The notes under the pieces were generated by a model. It was not told the origin of the DNA. It ran no database searches and was given only the letters and a program-made list of their open reading frames with translations. 64,000 nt of DNA, taken from positions 310,001 through 374,000 of the forward strand of contig NZ_JALJCK010000006.1 in the NCBI RefSeq assembly GCF_022899355.1, in the 5' to 3' direction. Positions 25,319 through 31,529 of the stretch are shown piece by piece. A program made the translations under genes and the position numbers. Source of the stretch: Shinella yambaruensis (GTDB lineage: Bacteria; Pseudomonadota; Alphaproteobacteria; Rhizobiales; Rhizobiaceae). Position 1 is the first letter of the stretch. Every line of letters begins with the position of its first letter.

Positions 25319-25542
25319 GCCGTGCCCGCCTTCTTCGCAGCGAGATATTCCTCGAAACCGGCCTTGTGCTGCTGGCAGAATTCGAGCGTCTTGAGGACGG
25401 CATGGATGCACACCATCAGCATCTCGGCTTCCTCGCGGCGCATCTTCCCGGCGCTCACCATCTGGTCGTATCGTTTCTCGACCTCGCCGATCAGCCGCTT
25501 GACCTCGGCGATCTGGCCGATGATGGAGACTTTCGCGGCCAT
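25315..25542 (-). CDS. Small coiled-coil early protein upstream of the transposase
   Basis: Seventy-five residues, nearly all helix (SIIGQIAEVKRLIGEVEKRYDQM, MLMVCIHAVLKTLEFCQQHK). Coupled to the transposase gene by ATGA and to the upstream gene by TGATG. No family recognised. Confidence 0.62.
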   Translation of the reverse strand: MAAKVSIIGQIAEVKRLIGEVEKRYDQMVSAGKMRREEAEMLMVCIHAVLKTLEFCQQHKAGFEEYLAAKKAGTA

Positions 25543-25763
25543 CAGCGTTCCCTCCGAATTACGATCGGAGCCGACCGCGACCGCTGTTCGGCGAGCACGC
25601 GAAGCATGCGCCGGCGCAACGAGCTTTCGGAGGGGATTGGCGACCAGCTATATTTGCGGGCCGCGTGATGCATGCGGCGATAGCAGGCGGAAAAGCTGGG
25701 TTTCTCAGGCCGTAGAAAGTCGGACATAAGGAAAGTCCAGGCAGAAGGATGACAAATGGCCAT
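25542..25763 (-). CDS. Standalone copy of the transposase end-binding domain
   Basis: Seventy-three residues. Nearly the whole protein aligns with residues 175-224 of the transposase next door: CHPSAWTFL against CHPDAWDFL, LRPEKPSFSACYRR against LRPEKPGFSACYRR, WSPIPSESSLRRRM against WSPIPSERSLRRRM. By eye about 37 of 50 positions match. That segment corresponds to a DNA-binding subdomain of MuA that contacts the phage ends. The protein lacks any catalytic part. It is coupled on both sides by TGATG overlaps, so it is made together with the transposase. A competitor or regulator of end binding is the likely role (inference). Confidence 0.85.
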   Translation of the reverse strand: MAICHPSAWTFLMSDFLRPEKPSFSACYRRMHHAARKYSWSPIPSESSLRRRMLRVLAEQRSRSAPIVIRRER

Positions 25764-26218
25764 CAGCGTTCCCTCCGGATATGCACCGGCGTGGAGCGCA
25801 GGGCGCGCAGCTCGGCCTTGATTGTCTCCTGTTCCTGCTGCAGGCGGGCGATTTCGGCGAGCCGCGCCTCGTCGCCGACGAGCAGGGTCGCGCCCTGGTC
25901 GGAGACGGCCTCGTCCCATAGCCACATGGCCCCGGTCGCATGCACGAAGGCCGCGAAGCGGGGCAGGGTGATATCGTGCCCGCCCTTGCTCTCGGCGGTA
26001 TAGGCGTCGAGCATCGCCTTGCTGATGGAGGGCAGGCCGAGATACTGCGCCATGCGGGCGGCGATCGTCGGACGATCATAGGGGCATTCGCGGATCGCGC
26101 GCGCCATTGCCCGCTTCATCTTCGAGCGGTAGCGGTCGATGTCGATGCGGGCGACGGGCGAGCGAACCGGGAACAGCGGCTGCGCGAAGAAATCGAGCTG
26201 AGAAGGGTCGCGCCTCAT
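25763..26218 (-). CDS. Conserved Mu-like early protein, 151 residues
   Basis: Start at 26218 overlaps the ParB-like stop (ATGA). The N-terminus has DPSQLDFFAQPLF. The middle, PYDRPTIAARMAQYLGLPSISKAMLDAYTAES followed by LPRFAAFVHATGAMWLWDEAV, is a helical pattern found in early regions of Mu-like phages (seen from memory, not searched). The C-terminus is a coiled coil (LAEIARLQQEQETIKAELRAL). Function unknown; DNA-binding is plausible. Confidence 0.68.
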   Translation of the reverse strand: MRRDPSQLDFFAQPLFPVRSPVARIDIDRYRSKMKRAMARAIRECPYDRPTIAARMAQYLGLPSISKAMLDAYTAESKGGHDITLPRFAAFVHATGAMWLWDEAVSDQGATLLVGDEARLAEIARLQQEQETIKAELRALRSTPVHIRRER

Positions 26219-27093
26219 TCCGCGGCCCTCGCGGCGAGCGCCGCCAGCACTTGCTCGACAAGCTCCTTCGGCAGACCGAGGTCGATCAGGAAGAAGCGGT
26301 GCGTGTGAACGTCGGCCTTGTCCCATATCGCATGCATGTCGGCCTGGATCGCGCGTTGGCGTTCCATGTCGGTGGTTGGGGTGGATGCTGTGGACGGGGC
26401 GGCCTTCGTCTTGCCGGCCCCCAACAGGGACCATGCCGCCTTCAGATCATTGGTTTTCTCGAAGGCGGAGATCAACTTCCCCTGTTCGGCAGGGCCGAGC
26501 TTCGCGACCTTGAGCAGCTCCGACTGGTTGTCGGCATAGGCCGTGCCCCGGAGGCGCTCCCGCATTTTGGGATGGAGGTTTTGAGCGATCGTGCTCAGCC
26601 GGAAGTATGCGCGACGGGAGAGCCCCATGCGGTCCGCGACGTGCTGGGAGAACCCGCCTGCCTCGGCCTCTTCCTCCAGTAATAGTGCCAAGTTGGCACT
26701 CTTCCCGGGCCGGCCGGCCTCCACCTTTCCGTGCTTCTCCTCCCAGACCTCGCGGTACTTGGCGACGAAGATCGCGCGATCGATGACGGACAGCTCGTTG
26801 CGGAAGAGGTTTTCCGTGATCTCGATGAGGTGAGCCTCGGCTTGATCGCCTTCGACGATCATCGCGTCGATTTCGCTGTCGTCGTTGATCTGGCACGCCC
26901 GGAGGCGGTGAGCCCCGGCGATAAGGGTATACTTGCCGCCCTTTCCGGCAGGTGTGAACCGAACCGTGATGGGGTTGATCTGGCCATGCTCGACCATGCT
27001 TTGCGCAATGGCCAGCGCCTCTTCATCCTCGACCGCGCGAAGACGCTCGGGCACGAAGACGTCAGAGATGGGAATGCGTTTGAACTCAGCCAT
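26215..27093 (-). CDS. ParB-like protein
   Basis: A 292-residue ParB/RepB/Spo0J-type protein. The N-terminal ParB box is clear: VRFTPAGKGGKYTLIAGAHRLRACQ and AHLIEITENLFRNELSVIDRAIF. A central HTH follows (AGGFSQHVADRMGLSRRAYFRLSTIAQNL). There is no ParA partner, so partition of a plasmid-like prophage is not implied; in Mu-like phages of alphaproteobacteria such genes sit between regulator and transposase and probably bind phage DNA. ATGA overlaps at both ends. Confidence 0.88.
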   Translation of the reverse strand: MAEFKRIPISDVFVPERLRAVEDEEALAIAQSMVEHGQINPITVRFTPAGKGGKYTLIAGAHRLRACQINDDSEIDAMIVEGDQAEAHLIEITENLFRNELSVIDRAIFVAKYREVWEEKHGKVEAGRPGKSANLALLLEEEAEAGGFSQHVADRMGLSRRAYFRLSTIAQNLHPKMRERLRGTAYADNQSELLKVAKLGPAEQGKLISAFEKTNDLKAAWSLLGAGKTKAAPSTASTPTTDMERQRAIQADMHAIWDKADVHTHRFFLIDLGLPKELVEQVLAALAARAAE

Positions 27094-27446
27094 TATGCCG
27101 CGGCCTTCTGTGCTTGCTGTAGGAAGATGTCCTTCGCGCGCGCAGCCATGCGGCCATAGGCCCTGGCGAAGACCGGGCAGGTCAGCCGGTTGTCGATGCG
27201 CTGGATCGCGAAGGAGATGGAAGTGCGCTGCCGGTCCTGCATCTTGACGATGCGCCGGCGCGGCACGTCGAACTCGACGTGCAGGATATGGATGGCGATC
27301 TGCCGGGCGAGCGCCGCATCGAACATGTCGTGCGGCGGCCAGATGATCTCGCGGACCGGAATGTGCGAGAAGTGCACCGCGACAGCCTTGAAGCAGCAGG
27401 CTAGCATCACTTCCAGCCGCTGATCCGCGTCATAGGGGTTCATCAT
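27093..27446 (-). CDS. DnaA domain IV-like HTH protein
   Basis: A 117-residue protein whose centre resembles the DNA-binding domain IV of replication initiator DnaA: ARQIAIHILHVEFDVPRRRIVKM then RQRTSISFAIQRIDNRL, equal to the helix with the signature Arg/Thr contacts. The AAA+ ATPase part is missing. It may bind DnaA-box-like sites in phage or host. ATGA overlap with the small membrane gene upstream. Confidence 0.75.
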   Translation of the reverse strand: MMNPYDADQRLEVMLACCFKAVAVHFSHIPVREIIWPPHDMFDAALARQIAIHILHVEFDVPRRRIVKMQDRQRTSISFAIQRIDNRLTCPVFARAYGRMAARAKDIFLQQAQKAAA

Positions 27447-27592
27447 GTCAACGCCCCGATAACGCCCGCGATCGCGGCGAACAGCCCCGCGGCCGCTACG
27501 CTGAAGAGCAGGATGGTATCGGCTGTGCGGCAGACCGGTGAGAGCGACGGAACGAAGGGGATGAGGTCTATATCGTCGCGCCGTTTCGTCAT
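27443..27592 (-). CDS. Small membrane protein, 49 residues
   Basis: MTKRRDDIDLIPFVPSLSP followed by one hydrophobic helix (ILLFSVAAAGLFAAIAGVIG). ATGA overlap with the DnaA-like gene. An alternative start at 27760 would overlap the Ner stop (TGATG) and give 105 residues, but the extra N-terminus is Arg/Pro-rich and looks non-coding. Confidence 0.5.
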   Translation of the reverse strand: MTKRRDDIDLIPFVPSLSPVCRTADTILLFSVAAAGLFAAIAGVIGALT

Positions 27593-27759
27593 TGCCGGCA
27601 CCCGACCTTTCGGGAAAGGTTGCGGTGTGGCGCGGCCGGCAGGACTGGACAGCCGGGGCGGCAGGCCCGTGAAGGCGGGAGGCAACTCTGCCCTGCCGGC
27701 CGACGACAGTCGGGACCGGATGCGAAAGGCTAGAACAGCAGCAAGGCCGCGCCGCACCA

Positions 27760-28092
27760 TCACGCCGCCTCCGTCTCGTCTACCGCGGCGGCCCGGCGGC
27801 CATAGCGATAGTTCTCCGGCGGTTGCGGGCTCTTGCGGCGGCCGTCCGCGAAATAGCGGGAGGGCCAGAGCAGATGGGGGAGGGTGTCCAGGGCGGCCGC
27901 GATGGCGCGTTCGCCGGCAAGGTGCGGTTCGTGGACCGCGTTGCCGGCCGTACGGGCGGGTAGATTGTAGTGCTCGTCGATCATCGCGAGCGTCAGTTTC
28001 TTTTCGATAAGCTTGCCCTTGATGCGGGCAACCTCCTTCAGACGACGGCGCTCGGTCCAGCCGAGCTTGCTCGTGACGCTGTCACTGTGCAT
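27760..28092 (-). CDS. Ner-like early regulator
   Basis: A 110-residue Nlp/Ner family protein. The HTH runs LKEVARIKGKLIEKKLTLAMIDEHYNLP and the diagnostic end is AIAAALDTLPHLLWPSRYF. In Mu, Ner turns down early and repressor promoters after lytic start. The start at 28092 has GAGGA 4 nt upstream; the longer frame to 28335 runs antisense through the operator and repressor. First gene of the leftward early operon. Confidence 0.92.
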   Translation of the reverse strand: MHSDSVTSKLGWTERRRLKEVARIKGKLIEKKLTLAMIDEHYNLPARTAGNAVHEPHLAGERAIAAALDTLPHLLWPSRYFADGRRKSPQPPENYRYGRRAAAVDETEAA

Positions 28093-28111
28093 AAAATCCT
28101 CGATCCAGAAG

Positions 28112-28137
28112 GGAGGCCCTGGCCGGCCTCCTTTTTT
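28112..28137 (+). terminator. Terminator-like hairpin in the ner leader, plus-strand orientation
   Basis: GGAGGCC pairs with GGCCTCC over a 6-nt loop and six T follow on the plus strand. The early genes run on the other strand, so this would stop plus-strand transcription coming toward the repressor; in ner mRNA it is a leader hairpin close to the ribosome site. Confidence 0.55.
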
Positions 28138-28167
28138 GGGGTGTTGAAATCTGCGAACACAGAAAGG

Positions 28168-28210
28168 GATATCACAGATTGGTAGATAGTAAATACCAAT
28201 TTGTGAGATC
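28168..28210. promoter_or_regulatory. Early operator with symmetric divergent promoters
   Basis: Two 17-bp arms (GATATCACAGATTGGTA and the inverse of TACCAATTTGTGAGATC) match at 15 of 17 positions around a 9-bp centre. Each arm holds TTGGTA, and 17 bp on from it in either direction stands a TGTGAT or TGTGAG. The palindrome thus encodes one promoter toward ner and one toward the repressor, which would be nearly leaderless. A repressor or Ner bound here would control both. Confidence 0.72.
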
Positions 28211-28219
28211 AGGGCTCGT

Positions 28220-28753
28220 TTGGGGAAGAAACCGAAGCCGTCCAAAACGCCGCTCGGAGAGCGGCTTATGCAGGTGCGTGAAAAGCTAGGCTTTTCCAGC
28301 CAGCGCGCTGTCTTTGCTGCAACCGTAGGTCTCACGGAGGCGATGCTGGGATACTATGAGCGAGGCGACAGAACGCCTGATGCGCTCGCCCTTGCGGAGT
28401 TTCGGACAAAGCATGGCATCAGTCTGTCCTGGCTGATCACCGGCGATGGCAGCATGTTCGACGACGCGTCAAAGGCCCCCGCGCCATCTGTGGGGGTAGA
28501 TCCGCAATTGCTTCGGAGGCTGTACCGCGCTGCGCGGCTTGCCTACAAGGACGCCGGGCAACTAGTGCCCGATGAGGACAGCATCGCGGTCGAGGCCGGG
28601 AAGCTCTACAACGCGCTTCTGCAGGAGGTCTCGGACATTCGGCAGGAGAGGATCGTGGACGCCGTAATCCCTGTGGTCGTCGATGATCTCAAGACCCGGT
28701 TGCGGGAGGCCAATGCCGAGCCGGGCAGCGGGAAACGCTCGGCTTCATCATAG
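28220..28753 (+). CDS. Phage repressor, XRE family
   Basis: A 177-residue repressor transcribed away from the early operon. The HTH spans about residues 12-65: GERLMQVREKLGFSSQRAVFAATVG and EAMLGYYERGDRTPDALALAEF. The rest is charged and helical without an S24 peptidase or autocleavage site, so it is not a LexA/CI-type self-cleaving repressor. The start codon is TTG at 28220, immediately after the operator. Likely maintains lysogeny. Confidence 0.88.
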   Translation: MGKKPKPSKTPLGERLMQVREKLGFSSQRAVFAATVGLTEAMLGYYERGDRTPDALALAEFRTKHGISLSWLITGDGSMFDDASKAPAPSVGVDPQLLRRLYRAARLAYKDAGQLVPDEDSIAVEAGKLYNALLQEVSDIRQERIVDAVIPVVVDDLKTRLREANAEPGSGKRSASS

Positions 28754-28894
28754 TGAAGTCGATCAGCCTATGCCTGTTCCTTAATGAGACGTTAAACCCG
28801 CGCGTGTGTTTCTCAATCTGAAACCGCAGGTATAGTAAATGGTGAAAATCAACTGCGCGCGATTGTACGGGACCGCTCAAGGGGACCACTCGAA

Positions 28895-29009
28895 AGATTT
28901 TGCCAAATGGACCATTTGGATGCGGCACCTGGCAAAATCTCAACTGCCGAGTTCCGGAGCTTAGGCTTTGAATTCTCTGCAATTTTCCGCTGTTCGGGAG
29001 ATTTTGCCA
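28895..29009. repeat. Three AGATTTTGCCA boxes and a 17-bp palindrome
   Basis: AGATTTTGCCA occurs at 28895-28905 and 28999-29009, and inverted at 28930-28940. The first box runs into a perfect palindrome, CCAAATGGACCATTTGG (28903-28919). Three identical 11-mers within 115 bp, in mixed orientation and next to the repressor, suggest transposase end sites or operators. Confidence 0.6.
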
Positions 29010-29109
29010 AGGTTGGCGATATCTAATTTGGATTTTCCCATGCTTTCGGCGCTCGCCAACGGCCTTTCGCCGCGCACGGCAAATCGCCTCAAACCCGGTT
29101 CACCGGGCT

Positions 29110-29148
29110 TTTGAAGCCGCTTTGAAGAATTTCCCGTCCGTTTTGAAG
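29110..29148. repeat. TTTGAAG boxes, related to the repeat at 9863
   Basis: TTTGAAG cores begin at 29110, 29121 and 29142. The first two, 11 bp apart, form TTTGAAGCCGCTTTGAAG, one base different from the copy in the middle of the late region (9863-9880). Confidence 0.5.
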
Positions 29149-29268
29149 CTCAGCACCAGAGCACCGCCCCGAAGCCCTTTACCAGCCGGTTTCGATCCCA
29201 TATCGTGTCAAAATGCTGAGCGTTCCACTTCCCGTTTAGCGCCGCCAAGTGCCTGAACTTTCAGGGTC

Positions 29269-29313
29269 TTCCCGTTCGTTCCCGCTTGTTCCCGGTTAAT
29301 CCCGCTATTCCGG
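29269..29313. repeat. Array of 10-bp spaced CGGGA boxes
   Basis: TCCCG recurs exactly every 10 bp at 29270, 29280, 29290 and 29300, with a degenerate fifth at 29309. One helical turn spacing puts all boxes on one DNA face, as for a cooperative DNA-binding protein. Confidence 0.6.
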
Positions 29314-29331
29314 TATCCTCTGTCAGACAAC

Positions 29332-29337
29332 ACCCCC
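29332..29337. other. Proposed prophage end (attL) and target duplication
   Basis: On the minus strand the sequence entering the phage starts TGTTGTCTGACAG at 29332, where recombinase likeness ends. Mu-type elements start with TG and duplicate 5 bp, which would be CCCCC at 29333-29337. The other end is off the window, so this is a proposal only. Confidence 0.35.
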
Positions 29338-29442
29338 CAGTTCCAGTTCTCCCGTCCTTCGCGCGGCATGACCTCAATGTTCATGACCAACGAGCGGATG
29401 ACGTTCGCCGCCTCCCGGCGCTCGCCATCGTCGGCCTGCAAG

Positions 29443-29775
29443 TGACGTGCTCCCCTGATTGTCCGCGTTTATAAGTTAGCCCTGTTCGAGTTTGGTCCTG
29501 TCTGGACCGGGTTGCGAACTCATAAGGGGGTCAAGCCGCCGAGGCTCGTATGGGGGCGGATCAGGTTGTAGTCGTTTCTCCAGTCTTCGATAATCTCTCC
29601 GGCATGGCGGTAGCTGGTGAAGAGCTGCTCGTTGAGTCATGCAGGGATACCAGTCCTGAGTGCGATCCTGTCCAGTTCACGGCCGACACGCTGGCGGGAC
29701 AGCGAGTTGTCGACTGTCTCCATCTCCGGAGAACAGACTAACCTCAAACCGAGGACATTTCAGGGGAGCACGTCA
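29443..29775 (-). mobile_element. Internally deleted IS3-family element
   Basis: Bounded by near-identical inverted repeats: TGACGTGCTCCCCTGATTGTCC at 29443 and its inverse ending at 29775 (the shared core TGACGTGCTCCCCTGA is exact). Inside is only the 3' end of a transposase. The element is about 0.33 kb against the usual 1.2-1.4 kb, so it is a non-autonomous deletion remnant. No clear target duplication flanks it. Confidence 0.75.
29520..29637 (-). pseudogene. IS3-family transposase OrfB, C-terminal fragment
   Basis: Minus strand translates to LNEQLFTSYRHAGEIIEDW followed by RNDYNLIRPHTSLGGLTPL and stop, the well-known C-terminal end of IS3-family OrfB transposases. The DDE core upstream is deleted. 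Read from the sequence directly. Confidence 0.85.
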
Positions 29776-29823
29776 GAGCCATTAGCTCGGATGTCCAAGT
29801 CCTTGCCCCATAGACAAGAAAAT

Positions 29824-29849
29824 AGCGCAGAAGCGGCCGCCTCTGCGCT
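29824..29849 (-). terminator. Intrinsic terminator of the DUF1127 gene
   Basis: AGCGCAGA pairs with TCTGCGCT with an inner GCGGCCGC, followed on the minus strand by ATTTTCTT. It lies 34 nt after the DUF1127 stop. Confidence 0.75.
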
Positions 29850-29882
29850 GTCTTCAACCGGTTGCGATAATTCTGTCCGGCC

Positions 29883-30026
29883 TTAGCGACCGTTGCCCGT
29901 GACGGCAGAGCGGATGTGGGAGCGGGAGATGCCCAGATCCTGAAGGGCGCGGTCGTCCAGGGCGCCGAGCTCATGGACGGCGCGGCGGTCAGCGGCATAT
30001 TTCTTGAGCTTTGCGAAGAGGTTCAT
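29883..30026 (-). CDS. DUF1127 small protein
   Basis: Forty-seven residues: MNLFAKLKKYAADRRAVHEL then LDDRALQDLGISRSHI, the hallmark of DUF1127 (YjiS-like) proteins. In rhizobia and Agrobacterium such short Arg-rich proteins help tune phosphate and carbon metabolism and small-RNA turnover. AAGGAG lies 7 nt upstream of the ATG. It has its own terminator. Confidence 0.88.
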   Translation of the reverse strand: MNLFAKLKKYAADRRAVHELGALDDRALQDLGISRSHIRSAVTGNGR

Positions 30027-30156
30027 GATCAACTCCTTTTGTTGAACAATATATAGACGCCTTCCTGACCGATGAACATGCACATGCCTGCAGCGTAGGC
30101 ATGCCCCAATTGCATGACACTGAAAAAGAACGCGACTCCTAAAGTTTGCTATCGCG

Positions 30157-30196
30157 AAACGCTATGGCGGCAGAATGGAGTTGTGTTGGCCAAGGC
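30157..30196. promoter_or_regulatory. 40-bp shared upstream box, copy 1
   Basis: Starts AAACGCTATGGCGGCAGA and ends TTGTGTTGGCCAAGGC. It lies about 120 bp before the ABC operon. A second copy, 36 of 40 bases identical, lies at 37611-37650 before the hydantoinase operon. It holds the palindrome TTGGCCAA. Confidence 0.65.
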
Positions 30197-30314
30197 CCCG
30201 TGCATGACCCTACTCTGACCGGAGTTGGCGACTGGCTGACCAAAAGAGCCGGGAAAACGGCCTTTGATCGTGCGGTATGGACCGGACGAGGATATCCGAA
30301 CCAGGAGTGGGAAC

Positions 30315-31508
30315 ATGACACACACGCTTACCCGCAGAATGCTTTGCCTTTCCACCGCCCTCCTCACCGTGGCCGCCCTTGCGCCGGGTCTTGCCGGCGA
30401 GGCGAAGGCCGATGAAGCGCCGATCAAGCTCGGCATCGTCGCGCCGATGAGCGGCCCGAACGCCCGCTACGGCGCCTTCTCGATGCATGGCGCGGAACTG
30501 GCGGTCAAGGAGATCAACGATGCCGGCGGCGTCAACGGCCACAAGATCGAGCTCTACAATGCCGACAGCCAGGGCACGCCCGTCGAGGGCGTCTCGGCGA
30601 CGCGCCGGCTGATTGATCAGGATGAGGTGGACTTCGTCATCGGCGACGTCTCCAGCTCCGTGACGCTCGCCATGCAGCCGGTCGCGGAAGATGCCGGTGT
30701 GCTGCTGCTGAACGCGGCCTCCTCCAACCCGAAGATCACCTACGGCGCCGGCGTCGGCGGCTTCAAGTGGACCTACCGCAACTATCCGACCGACGAGAAC
30801 CGCGCCTATGTCGTGGCGAAATACGCCGCCGAGGAGCGCGGCTTCACCAAGTTCGCCGTGCTGTCCGTCGACAGCGACTATGGCCGCTCGGCCATCGAGT
30901 TCACCAAGAAATACCTGCCCGAGTTCAAGGGCGAGATCCTCTCGGAAGACTATTACAAGGAAGGCGAGGTCGACTTCCGCAGCGTGCTGGCGAAGATCCG
31001 CGACGGCGGGGCTCAGGCGATCATCATGTACGGCCTTGCCGACACGACGCCGATCATCGCCCGCCAGATGGTCGAGCTCGGCCTTGCCGGTAAGGTGACG
31101 CTGGTCGGCAACGGCGAGTTCAACACCGAAAAGACCATCGCCTCCGCGCCGACGGCGCTTGAGGGTGCCGTCGAGGCCGCCGCCTGGCTGCCGGCCTGGG
31201 ATTCGCCGGAAAGCAAGGCCTTCGTCGAAAAGTTCACCACGACTTACAATGAAGCGCCGAACAACCATGCCTATGTGCATTGGGACACGGTGAACCTGCT
31301 CGCCGCCGCTGTGCGCGAGGCCGGCAGCGTCGAGCGCGAGGCGGTGCGTGACGCGCTGTCGAAGATCAAGTACAAGAGCCCCGTCGGCGAGGTGACCTTC
31401 GACGACCACAACCAGGCCCGCCTGCCGATGATCCTGTTGCAGATCGAGGACGGCAAGCCGAGCATCAAGGGCGCCTTCACGGCGGATATCCAGTATCCTG
31501 CCAACTGA
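30315..31508 (+). CDS. ABC transporter substrate-binding protein, branched-chain amino acid type
   Basis: A 397-residue periplasmic binding protein (Peripla_BP_6 / LivK-like). Signal peptide MTHTLTRRMLCLSTALLTVA with cleavage about AKA-DEAP. The mature start IKLGIVAPMSGPNARYG and ELAVKEINDAGGVNGHKIEL are diagnostic. Start at 30315 has AGGAG 8 nt before. Family ligands include branched-chain amino acids, amides, urea and aromatic acids, so the substrate is open. First gene of the import operon. Confidence 0.93.
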   Translation: MTHTLTRRMLCLSTALLTVAALAPGLAGEAKADEAPIKLGIVAPMSGPNARYGAFSMHGAELAVKEINDAGGVNGHKIELYNADSQGTPVEGVSATRRLIDQDEVDFVIGDVSSSVTLAMQPVAEDAGVLLLNAASSNPKITYGAGVGGFKWTYRNYPTDENRAYVVAKYAAEERGFTKFAVLSVDSDYGRSAIEFTKKYLPEFKGEILSEDYYKEGEVDFRSVLAKIRDGGAQAIIMYGLADTTPIIARQMVELGLAGKVTLVGNGEFNTEKTIASAPTALEGAVEAAAWLPAWDSPESKAFVEKFTTTYNEAPNNHAYVHWDTVNLLAAAVREAGSVEREAVRDALSKIKYKSPVGEVTFDDHNQARLPMILLQIEDGKPSIKGAFTADIQYPAN

Positions 31509-31529
31509 GCCGGTCGGGAGGACAGGCCC

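Larger units (their letters stand above)
28754..29207. other. Gene-free prophage end region with short repeats
   Basis: No supported ORF in 454 nt. It is AT-richer than the phage genes and carries several repeats (listed separately): three AGATTTTGCCA boxes, a CCAAATGG/CCATTTGG palindrome, and TTTGAAG boxes. In Mu the transposase-binding end lies just beyond the repressor, so this is the expected place of the left end sites. Confidence 0.6.
29208..29441 (-). pseudogene. Recombinase 3' fragment, interrupted
   Basis: The first codons on the minus strand, QADDGERREAANVIRSLVMNIEVMPREGR, read like the C-terminal helix of large serine recombinases (resolvase type). The likeness stops near 29340; the frame then runs on through sequence that looks like phage end. 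Its 5' part is missing where the IS3 remnant begins at 29443. It therefore looks truncated on both sides by mobile elements. Confidence 0.55.

Noticed and set aside
25318-28092. Mu-type Kil or Gam proteins
   Set aside because: No small protein in the early region shows a Gam host-nuclease-inhibitor signature that I can recognise.
29269-29313. CRISPR-like short repeats
   Set aside because: Units are 10 bp with no spacers; better explained as a phased protein-binding array. No CRISPR array is present in the window.
1-29337. Tyrosine or serine integrase for the prophage
   Set aside because: None seen; the phage has a MuA/MuB transposition system, so none is expected. The serine-recombinase fragment at 29.4 kb lies at the border and is decayed.
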